Under the pieces are notes generated by a model, which saw only the letters and a list, made by a program, of their open reading frames with translations, did not search any database and was not told the origin of the DNA. From Nitrososphaerales archaeon (GTDB taxonomy: Archaea > Thermoproteota > Nitrososphaeria > Nitrososphaerales > UBA183), in the NCBI GenBank assembly GCA_030042335.1, contig JASHZW010000041.1, positions 1 to 5,707 of the forward strand: a stretch of 5,707 bases of DNA. Direction: 5' to 3'. Below, one piece after another: positions 1 to 5,073 of this stretch. Made by a program: the position numbers and the translations under genes. The number at the start of each line of letters is the position of its first letter. Positions within the stretch are counted from its first letter, which is position 1.

Positions 1-939
1 GGCGACAACCTGATGGTGAAGGAGGAGTCTGATGGCACGCTGAGGCTGATACCCCTTGGTGGCAGCCTCAAGACGGTTAAGGCTTCGATAAAAGCCGACC
101 AGGTGAACAATGACGAGCTGCTCAATAAGCTGATTGTGAGCTGCTACATGCTGGGTTACGATTCAGTAGAACTGAGTTCCAAGAGCAAGATTAGGACGTC
201 CACTCTCTCGCGCGGCAGTGCGACACTCCGTCGCCTCAGAGGCGTCGAGATAGTGGAGTCGCAGGAGAACAGGCTCCTTGCACAGAGCTTCATGGACCCT
301 ACGAAGTTTCCCGTCGACTCGCTGATCAGGCGGCTCCGACTGCTGGTTTCACGAAGTCTCGAAGCATCGATTGAGGCGCTGAGGAGCGGTAGCCCGGGTC
401 TGCTCAATGAGATACGACGGAGCCAGCAGGAGGTGGACGAGCTCTACTGGCTAATTGTGAGGCAGCTTCTGGTCGCTCTCAGCAATAGAGAGATTTCTGG
501 GAAGATTGGGCTCTCAAGCCCGCTGCATACTTCCGGAGACAGAGTCTCAGCCAAGACGATAGAAGAGATTGGAAGAATGATCCTTGAGCTCACGGAGGAG
601 ATTGTGAATTTCAAAGAGATCGGGATGAACATCGATGAGCAGACGGTCTCCAGGATAGAGAGTCTCTCGCGGAAAGCACAGCAGGCTTTCGAGACTGCGA
701 TGGACAGCCTGCTAAACCCCGACGTCCAGACCATCGAGAAAGCGATGGGTGAGATTGAAGCTACCTTGAAGCTCGAGAGGGAGCTGATGCTGGAGCCCCT
801 CGAGTCCGAATATCCGTACATGAGGGCTATAATCTCGGATTTTGGACAGCTCGCGCGATACTGCAACATCATCGTGGAGATAGCGCTCAACAGGCTCCTC
901 CGCGGGACGAGCAGGGTCTGCGCCATCACGAGCCAGTAG
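1..939 (+). CDS. PhoU-family phosphate uptake regulator with AbrB-like N-terminus (5' partial)
   Basis: The reading frame is open from the first base, so the true start lies upstream; 312 residues are visible, numbered here from the window edge. Residues 1-18 (GDNLMVKEESDGTLRLIP) resemble the last strands of an AbrB/SpoVT-type swapped-hairpin DNA-binding domain. The rest is almost entirely helical and matches the PhoU plan of two three-helix bundles, roughly residues 95-205 and 210-305, with acidic/aromatic PhoU-like positions such as EVDELY at 144-149. Archaeal proteins of this AbrB+PhoU type are annotated as phosphate-uptake regulators; the DNA-binding part suggests transcriptional control, while PhoU domains act on Pst transporters or sensor kinases. 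No pst genes are visible, so phosphate specificity is inferred from the family. The gene ends with TAG 38 bp before the tRNA and no membrane segment is seen. Confidence 0.8.
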   Translation, partial: GDNLMVKEESDGTLRLIPLGGSLKTVKASIKADQVNNDELLNKLIVSCYMLGYDSVELSSKSKIRTSTLSRGSATLRRLRGVEIVESQENRLLAQSFMDPTKFPVDSLIRRLRLLVSRSLEASIEALRSGSPGLLNEIRRSQQEVDELYWLIVRQLLVALSNREISGKIGLSSPLHTSGDRVSAKTIEEIGRMILELTEEIVNFKEIGMNIDEQTVSRIESLSRKAQQAFETAMDSLLNPDVQTIEKAMGEIEATLKLERELMLEPLESEYPYMRAIISDFGQLARYCNIIVEIALNRLLRGTSRVCAITSQ

Positions 940-940
940 G

Positions 941-952
941 AAACCCTTTAGA
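941..952 (+). promoter_or_regulatory. Possible TATA/BRE element for tRNA-Leu
   Basis: The A/T-rich core CTTTAGA, preceded by AAACC (BRE-like), is centred about 28 bp upstream of the tRNA 5' end, the spacing expected of archaeal tRNA promoters. The match is weak and rests mainly on position. Confidence 0.35.
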
Positions 953-1009
953 CCGATACACACTCTCGCCCCGAACGCGGGGATAGCTAAGCACGGCCAA
1001 CGGCGGCGG

Positions 1010-1021
1010 AATTGTGCCGAG
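1010..1021 (+). other. Non-canonical tRNA intron, 12 nt, at position 30/31
   Basis: The repeats around the junction allow three placements, but only this one gives a BHB fold. Central helix: 1004-1007 (CGGC) with 1016-1019 (GCCG), four Watson-Crick pairs. The 5' bulge is G1008 G1009^A1010 and the 3' bulge is A1020 G1021^A1022. The hairpin end is 1011-1015. The outer helix is weak (G1003-C1023, G1002-U1024), so this is a relaxed motif. Its removal joins G30 to A31. Introns outside 37/38 normally need a broad-specificity archaeal splicing endonuclease. Confidence 0.82.
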
Positions 1022-1028
1022 ACTCAAG

Positions 1029-1051
1029 ATCAGGCCGGCTCCAGAGGGGTC
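1029..1051 (+). other. Canonical tRNA intron, 23 nt, at position 37/38
   Basis: Four placements give the same mature sequence, but this one sits exactly at 37/38 and makes a full BHB. Outer helix: anticodon stem GCGGA/TCCGC. Central helix: 1023-1026 with 1046-1049 (C-G, U-G, C-G, then an A/G mismatch). The 5' bulge is A1027 G1028^A1029 and the 3' bulge is U1050 C1051^A1052. Inner helix: 1030-1034 with 1041-1045, with one A/A mismatch, closed by a 6-nt loop. Confidence 0.88.
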
Positions 1052-1108
1052 ATCCGCTCCCTTAGGGGTTCGTGGGTTCAAATCCCACTCCCCGCATCAA
1101 GGTCGTGC

Positions 1109-1582
1109 TCATAGCTCCTTTGCCATCACTATGTTCGTGGGTCTGTATCCGAGTTTTTCGTACAGTCTGCGGGCCCTCTCGTTGTGCGCGAAGACATGAA
1201 GGGCAATCCTCTTCTTTCCAAGTTCCTTCGTCTTCTTCTCGAGCAGTAGCATCGTGGTCTTGCCGTATCCCTTACCGCGCATGTCCTTATCTATTCTGAT
1301 ATCGTAGACGAAAAGGGCGTCGCGTGCCAAATCGGGAGTGTCTACAGCATACCAAAGAACACCTACCTTCCGATCAGCTTGCTTCTCATCTACTATCGAA
1401 CAGATGTAGTTGTTTCTGGTTAGCTTCCCGTAGGGAAGGAGAGATTCAAATTCATTCCTCGAGCGCTCCGGTGAGTCTGAGTCGTCGTTGCCGGCCCTGA
1501 TCCTCTCGGCGAAGTACTCGGTGATGGCTGTCTGTTTCCAAGCTTGAAAATCGGCATCGTCGATCTCTACTAGTTTTACCAT
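1109..1582 (-). CDS. GNAT-family N-acetyltransferase
   Basis: A 157-residue single-domain GNAT enzyme, expected to transfer acetyl from acetyl-CoA to an amine; the acceptor is not identifiable. The acetyl-CoA pyrophosphate loop (motif A) is RGKGYG at residues 102-107, after the strand FVYDIRID (91-98). Motif B is the stretch around N134 to LYEKLGY (140-146). The N-terminal half (acidic residues 31-40, then EFESLLP and N58-Y59) resembles the small bacterial/archaeal family typified by YycN. I chose the ATG at 1582 because a TATA-like element lies about 31 bp upstream and fits a leaderless start. An alternative TTG at 1657 would add 25 residues that are not GNAT-like and would put the TATA element inside the gene. 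The gene converges on the tRNA. Confidence 0.85.
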   Translation of the reverse strand: MVKLVEIDDADFQAWKQTAITEYFAERIRAGNDDSDSPERSRNEFESLLPYGKLTRNNYICSIVDEKQADRKVGVLWYAVDTPDLARDALFVYDIRIDKDMRGKGYGKTTMLLLEKKTKELGKKRIALHVFAHNERARRLYEKLGYRPTNIVMAKEL

Positions 1583-1608
1583 CTTCGAACGTCCAGAAGT
1601 CCTACAAT

Positions 1609-1617
1609 CATTATAAG
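1609..1617 (-). promoter_or_regulatory. TATA box for the GNAT gene
   Basis: On the minus strand this reads CTTATAATG, centred about 31 bp before the ATG at 1582, consistent with a leaderless or nearly leaderless transcript. It is the main argument for the shorter start. Confidence 0.6.
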
Positions 1618-1831
1618 ACGCGCGCAGAAGGTCGACGGTGTTTTTGGCGAATCGCAAGAGGACGAAGACCGGTTCCTTTGGTTCACTTAGGATAAGCCGC
1701 GACTTGACGAGGTTCTACGGGAGCAGGGTATCCCGCACCCCTTATCTGTCGAGCTGCATTTCGTCAGTTATGAGACTGACATCAATGTACATGGCTTGCG
1801 CAGAAAGCGGATTGCTGAGGCGAGGACTGGA
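1618..1831. other. Intergenic stretch with no convincing gene
   Basis: I see no RNA gene, repeat array or supported coding region. A plus-strand frame (1638-1835, 65 codons) is rich in Ser/Arg, lacks an upstream TATA element and runs into the end of the opposing gene, so it is probably spurious. On the minus strand, the frame shared by both flanking genes reads as protein-like text broken by two stop codons (see findings). A decayed coding segment is possible but unproven. Confidence 0.5.
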
Positions 1832-2122
1832 CTAGTAGGCTGATGCTTTTACGGGCTTGGTGACGACCTGCGCGAGGAACTCCTCTGCACTCTTCAGGTC
1901 GGGGAACTCCTTCGCGAGGAGCCGCTTGTCAGGCAGAGCTTCCTTCTTCAGCGTCTTGATGCTGTAAAGAAGTGAGGTAAAACCGTTCGCAGACCGGGTC
2001 ACGAACACGAAACACTTCTTTGCCTTGTACTTGCCGATCGCTCTGATTCCGGCGTCGAGGTCGAGGATGTTCAGCTCCTTCACGATGTCAGCGAAGGAAT
2101 TAAGCCTCTTCTCATAAATCAA
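1832..2122 (-). CDS. Conserved-looking small protein of unknown function, 96 aa
   Basis: I do not recognise the family. The protein is basic and Lys/Leu-rich. Predicted order: a helix (residues 8-18), a short strand and helix (19-30), a hydrophobic strand KCFVFVT (36-42), a helix (46-60), then a helix around FPDLKSAEEFLAQVV (73-87). This is a compact alpha/beta fold without membrane segments or metal motifs; its only Cys is residue 37. The start is TTG at 2122: an in-frame TAA lies six codons upstream, no ATG or GTG lies between, and a TATA element (2147-2154) is 28 bp upstream, which suits a leaderless TTG start. It is divergent from the CysRS-like gene and may share its promoter region. The promoter position and regular secondary structure argue for a real gene. 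Confidence 0.6.
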   Translation of the reverse strand: MIYEKRLNSFADIVKELNILDLDAGIRAIGKYKAKKCFVFVTRSANGFTSLLYSIKTLKKEALPDKRLLAKEFPDLKSAEEFLAQVVTKPVKASAY

Positions 2123-2146
2123 CGGTTCCGCCTTGTTTTACTCACA

Positions 2147-2154
2147 TTTATACT
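2147..2154. promoter_or_regulatory. Shared divergent TATA element
   Basis: ATTTATAC on the plus strand reads GTATAAAT on the minus strand. Its centre is about 28 bp from the TTG start at 2122 and about 36 bp from the GTG start at 2186, so it can serve both directions. The plus transcript would then carry a leader of about 10 nt. Confidence 0.5.
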
Positions 2155-2185
2155 TCAAAAACAGAGGTAAGTTCAGGAAGAGCCT

Positions 2186-3415
2186 GTGGCCAGTTTCTTC
2201 AAGCAGTCCGACCTAAAGGTATTCAACACGATGACGTTGCAGAAGGAGCCGTTCAGCACCATCGTGCCCGGAAAGGTTTCCATGTTTGTCTGCGGACCCA
2301 CCGTACAGGGCTATCTGCATGTCGGGCATGCGAGGACGTACAACTTCTATGACGTGGTCGCCAGATACCTCTCACATCTGGGCTACGAGGTCAACTTCCT
2401 CATGAACGTCACAGACATCGATGACAGGATCACACAGGCGGCGAAGGAAGAGGATACCGACCCGATGCGCCTTGCTGAGAAGTACACCAAGGCATTCCTA
2501 GAGGACATGGAAAGCCTAAAGATTTACACTATCACAAAGTACGAGCGCGTCTCGAACTATGTCCAGGAGATGATTAGCGAAGTCGCGTCCCTCATCAGAA
2601 GCGGTTTCGCTTACAACGTCGATGGTACCGTCTACTTCGACACGACCAAGTTCCCCGACTTCGGGAATCTTTCGCACCAGACGATTAGCCAGTTATCCTT
2701 GGTGCCTCTTGAACTTTCAGTGAAGAAGAAGCATCTGCTGGACTTCGCTCTCTGGCGTCCGCTGGGGCTGGTCCCGGGTAGGTGGAACAGTCCCTGGGGT
2801 ATGGGGTCTCCGGGGTGGCACATCCAAGATACCGCTGTGACCATGACGAACTTCGGCGCGCAGTATGATATACATGGGGGAGCGTACGATCTGATTTATC
2901 CACATCATGAAGCTGAAATTGCTCAGGCTGAGTCGCTCACCGGCATCAAACCTTCCGCTAGGTATTGGATGCATACGCACCTGGTCAACATTACGGGCGA
3001 CAAGATGTCCAAGTCGGCAGGCAACGCCTTGGCACTGAGAGATGTCTTGAAGGAATATGGACCAGACACGCTCAGGCTGCACTTGCTTTCGAAGCACTAT
3101 AGGCAAGACATGGACTTCGACGAGAAGGCTCTGAAGCAGACGCACGTCGTCTACTCGGCCATGAAGGATGACGCGAACACCATTGAGGAGAGGAGGGCCA
3201 CGAAGGCGCGCCGCCGCGATTCTGGTAAGGTGCTTGCACCCTTCTACGGATACCTCAATGACGACTTCGACACTCCTGGCGCGATCGACTTCATGAAGAA
3301 ACTGCTGGACGATGGTGCTTCGGAGAAGGATCAGAACCAGGTCGAGCTATATTACGAAGCCCTCCGGATAACCTCCAACATCATCGGCGTGAACATCTTT
3401 GGAAGATTCCGATGA
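2186..3415 (+). CDS. Cysteinyl-tRNA synthetase-like ligase lacking the C-terminal anticodon-binding region
   Basis: A 409-residue class Ia aminoacyl-tRNA synthetase fold of the CysRS/MshC group. HIGH motif: HVGH at 45-48. KMSKS: 273-277. Typical CysRS landmarks: LKVFNT (10-15), FVCGPTV (34-40), NVTDIDD (74-80), GWHI (210-213), DIHGG (228-232), PHHEAEIAQ (239-247). Zinc/thiol ligands of E. coli CysRS map to C36, D215 (Cys209 in E. coli), H240 and E244, so one Cys ligand is replaced by Asp. E. coli CysRS has 461 residues; this protein stops soon after the DDFDTP helix region (359-364), without the terminal anticodon-binding part. CysRS would make Cys-tRNA(Cys); MshC-like enzymes ligate Cys to an amino sugar. 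Choosing between these needs phylogeny. GTG 2186 is the only start after the in-frame TAA at 2168; AGGAAG at 2175-2180 may act as a ribosome site. Confidence 0.85.
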   Translation: MASFFKQSDLKVFNTMTLQKEPFSTIVPGKVSMFVCGPTVQGYLHVGHARTYNFYDVVARYLSHLGYEVNFLMNVTDIDDRITQAAKEEDTDPMRLAEKYTKAFLEDMESLKIYTITKYERVSNYVQEMISEVASLIRSGFAYNVDGTVYFDTTKFPDFGNLSHQTISQLSLVPLELSVKKKHLLDFALWRPLGLVPGRWNSPWGMGSPGWHIQDTAVTMTNFGAQYDIHGGAYDLIYPHHEAEIAQAESLTGIKPSARYWMHTHLVNITGDKMSKSAGNALALRDVLKEYGPDTLRLHLLSKHYRQDMDFDEKALKQTHVVYSAMKDDANTIEERRATKARRRDSGKVLAPFYGYLNDDFDTPGAIDFMKKLLDDGASEKDQNQVELYYEALRITSNIIGVNIFGRFR

Positions 3416-4175
3416 GGTCCAGTTTGAGCTCAACGAGGTCACCTGGTGGTCAAACTGGACCGAGGCTACATGGCTCGACAAGGATGCTTACCTGCTATTC
3501 TCTAAGGACTACCGGGAGTACTTCTTCAATCGCGGCGGCTTCCTGAAGGTCACGAATCATTCGGCCTCCTTGGTCGAGGTAATGGAGACCGAATTCGCGA
3601 AGCGAGATGTCGCGCCTAGCATCTTTGTGCAGAGCGATTCGCTCGATTCGCGTCTACTTCAAGTCTTCACCAAGAGAGGATACAGGATTGCCGATCAGAT
3701 GTCGGTGATGGAGCTCGAGGCACCTTCATTCGAGACAAACGCAAAACTAGTCGTCGAAGTGGTAACGACTGACAGCCTGGAACAATGGGCTGAAGTCTAC
3801 CTCAGCGCTTTCTATGGCAACACCGAACTGATCGACGTGGTCCTCGGCACACTGGAGCGCATCTCGAGAAACAAAGATACCACTTTAATCCTGGCTAGGC
3901 TGAACAAGAAGCCGGTCGGTGCGCTCGCGCTTTTCAGGAGTCCTGGAGCCGCGGGGGCATACTGTGTCGGTACCGTTCCTGAGGCGAGAGGTGAGCACGT
4001 GGCCAGTACAATCTTGGACTTCGTTAACAAGCTCGCCGTCGCCGAGAAGAGAAGACTCATCCTTCAGACGATTCTTTCGGATTCAGTCGAGCCCCTCTAC
4101 CTCAAGCTAGGCTTCAGAAGATTTTACCTCAAGGAACTCTTTGTCAGAGAGATAGCACACACCCTTAAATCGTGA
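3399..4175 (+). CDS. GNAT-family acetyltransferase, probably a tandem (one degenerate, one intact half)
   Basis: A protein of 258 residues. The C-terminal half (about 117-250) is a GNAT domain: strand LILARLNKKPVGALALF (163-179), YCVGTVPEARGEHVAST (188-204) as motif A, and ILSDSVEPLYLKLGFRRF (225-242) as motif B. Motif A is imperfect, with RGEHVA where RGxGxG/A is usual. The N-terminal half ends in LLQVFTKRGYRIADQMSVMEL (86-106), which looks like the end of a second, degenerate GNAT half that has lost its cofactor loop. The start is TTG 3399, inside the end of the CysRS-like gene (17-nt overlap); no ATG or GTG gives the same full frame, and an ATG at 3412 is out of frame. The overlap implies co-transcription and probable translational coupling. 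Acetyl-CoA transfer is inferred from the fold; the acceptor is unknown. Confidence 0.75.
   Translation: MEDSDEVQFELNEVTWWSNWTEATWLDKDAYLLFSKDYREYFFNRGGFLKVTNHSASLVEVMETEFAKRDVAPSIFVQSDSLDSRLLQVFTKRGYRIADQMSVMELEAPSFETNAKLVVEVVTTDSLEQWAEVYLSAFYGNTELIDVVLGTLERISRNKDTTLILARLNKKPVGALALFRSPGAAGAYCVGTVPEARGEHVASTILDFVNKLAVAEKRRLILQTILSDSVEPLYLKLGFRRFYLKELFVREIAHTLKS
4164..4170 (+). promoter_or_regulatory. TATA-like element for the HExxH gene
   Basis: CTTAAAT lies in the last codons of the GNAT gene, centred 28 bp before the ATG at 4195. This suggests the metalloprotein gene has its own leaderless transcript and is not simply part of the upstream pair. Confidence 0.45.
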
Positions 4176-4194
4176 AGGCCGAGTCGCCGTTTCG

Positions 4195-4695
4195 ATGCCC
4201 TCGAAGATCTGGATAAACCGCGAAGCAAACACAGGATCGTACTCGTTTATGGACATCTTCAAGGGCTTCGAGTCTCTGGACGCGGTAAAGGGAATTTTCG
4301 ATGGTAAGATGGATGAGGTCCTCGCAAAGCTGAGAGTGGACGTTCAGACTAGACCAGGGTATTTGCGCGTCGATGACGAAACCGGCAACATAGTAGTTGG
4401 TAGAGAATATCTTAAGACAGGGGAGGAGAGGCATCTGCACCTCGACGTAGTGCACGAGTTGGTGCACGTGAGACAATTCATGGAGGGCAAGGAGCTGTTC
4501 GACAGACGGTATGGTTACGTCGATAGGCCGACCGAGATTGAGGCGTACCGGACATGTGTCGCTGAAGGGAGAAGATTAGGGATGAAGGACGACGAGCTCG
4601 TGGAGTATCTCAGGATTGAATGGATTAGTGAAGAGGAGTTGGACCGTCTTCTCTCGAACGTCGAAGTCGCGAAACCTGAAACTTGGAAAAAATAG
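4195..4695 (+). CDS. Small HExxH zinc-metalloprotein (zincin-like), 166 aa
   Basis: The active-site helix is VVHELVH (85-91): H87 and H91 would bind zinc and E88 would act as general base. A third ligand is likely in RPTEIEAY (111-118), either E114 or E116, on a downstream helix as in gluzincin-type small zincins. This spacing of about 25 residues and the TEIEAY signature recur in cytoplasmic minimal metalloprotease families. There is no signal peptide or membrane segment, so it should be cytoplasmic. The C-terminal part (131-158) is an acidic helical segment. I cannot assign a substrate, and proteolysis is not proved by the motif. The start ATG 4195 has a TATA-like element 28 bp upstream; the gene lies 19 bp after the GNAT gene. 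The next gene begins 42 bp later with its own TATA element. Confidence 0.72.
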   Translation: MPSKIWINREANTGSYSFMDIFKGFESLDAVKGIFDGKMDEVLAKLRVDVQTRPGYLRVDDETGNIVVGREYLKTGEERHLHLDVVHELVHVRQFMEGKELFDRRYGYVDRPTEIEAYRTCVAEGRRLGMKDDELVEYLRIEWISEEELDRLLSNVEVAKPETWKK

Positions 4696-4702
4696 CCCGA
4701 GG

Positions 4703-4710
4703 TTTTATAT
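4703..4710 (+). promoter_or_regulatory. TATA box for the thioredoxin-like gene
   Basis: TTTTATAT is centred about 31 bp before the ATG at 4738. It is the strongest TATA match in the window and implies an independent, nearly leaderless transcript. Confidence 0.65.
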
Positions 4711-4737
4711 CAATCCCGGATTCTCGTAGCATAGTTC

Positions 4738-5073
4738 ATGAGCGAGCTCAAGGCCATCGATGTCGTCTATGCGAACTGGTGCCCGCACTGTGTACCGACA
4801 ACCGTGGAGCCCATGAAGAAGGCTGCCGCTGAACTTGGCATCGCAATCAATCTCTACGACATAGATACGGAATCTGTCAAGCGGGCAGACGAGCTCGTGG
4901 AGAAGTACGGAGACTGGTCTCCAGACTACCTCATCCCACAGATCTTTCTTGAGTTCGACGACGGGGAGATTAAGCATGTCCTGACCGGTCAGTCTCAGGG
5001 TGTTGCGTACACGAAGCGCGCCGTAGAGAACCTGCTGAAGAGTCCTTACTTCAGGAATCTGACGGTATCTTAG
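4738..5073 (+). CDS. Thioredoxin/glutaredoxin-fold protein with CPHC active site
   Basis: A 111-residue protein with the plan of a minimal thioredoxin fold. The first strand (5-12) leads to WCPHC at 14-18, a redox CxxC with the CPHC form also seen in DsbA-type oxidoreductases. A helix (about 19-33), the strand INLYDID (37-43) and a helix (44-57) follow. P67 in YLIPQIFL is the expected cis-proline next to the active site, followed by the strand and turn EFDDGEIK (72-79). The C-terminal helix is 91-101. No signal peptide is present, so it probably acts in the cytoplasm as a thiol-disulfide oxidoreductase. CPHC usually gives a more oxidising potential than CGPC, but that is inference. Its stop codon overlaps the convergent gene's stop by 4 bp (5070-5073). 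Confidence 0.82.
   Translation: MSELKAIDVVYANWCPHCVPTTVEPMKKAAAELGIAINLYDIDTESVKRADELVEKYGDWSPDYLIPQIFLEFDDGEIKHVLTGQSQGVAYTKRAVENLLKSPYFRNLTVS

Larger units (their letters stand above)
977..1096 (+). tRNA. tRNA-Leu(CAA) with two introns
   Basis: Acceptor stem 977-983 (GCGGGGA) pairs perfectly with 1089-1095 (TCCCCGC), followed by discriminator A73 at 1096; CCA is not encoded. The T arm is 1072-1088 (GTGGG, TTCAAAT, CCCAC). The 14-nt variable arm (1058-1071, CCC/GGG stem) marks a class II tRNA, and A73 fits Leu rather than Ser. The D stem is 986-988 with 1002-1004, and G18G19 are at 995-996. The anticodon arm is complete only if two introns are removed: 1010-1021 and 1029-1051. This gives GCGGA-CTCAAGA-TCCGC, five perfect pairs around anticodon CAA (1025-1027), and a mature length of 85 nt. 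CAA decodes UUG. The 3' end lies 12 bp from the convergent GNAT gene. Confidence 0.93.

Noticed and set aside
977..1096. A single-intron tRNA with another anticodon, for example TGT (Thr)
   Set aside because: The long variable arm and A73 fit Leu; a single intron leaves no valid Leu loop with a purine at 37, while the two-intron model gives perfect stems and BHB folds.
1014..1299. Two plus-strand open frames crossing the tRNA and the 3' end of the GNAT gene
   Set aside because: They start inside the tRNA gene and are antisense to a well-supported GNAT gene; the proteins are low-complexity and unlike any family.
1583..1657. A 25-residue N-terminal extension of the minus-strand GNAT, from a TTG at 1657
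   Set aside because: The extension is not GNAT-like and would place the TATA element at 1609-1617 inside the coding sequence.
1638..1835. Plus-strand 65-codon frame in the intergenic stretch
   Set aside because: Ser/Arg-rich, no promoter, no recognisable motif, and it overlaps the end of the opposing gene.
2632..3145. Three minus-strand open frames inside the CysRS-like gene
   Set aside because: They are antisense shadows of a gene with clear HIGH, KMSKS and zinc-site motifs.
3399..3430. Frameshift that splits a full-length CysRS
   Set aside because: The downstream frame does not resemble the CysRS C-terminal region; it leads directly into a GNAT protein.
4165..4476. Minus-strand frame across the HExxH gene
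   Set aside because: It is antisense to the HELVH coding sequence, with no promoter or motif of its own.
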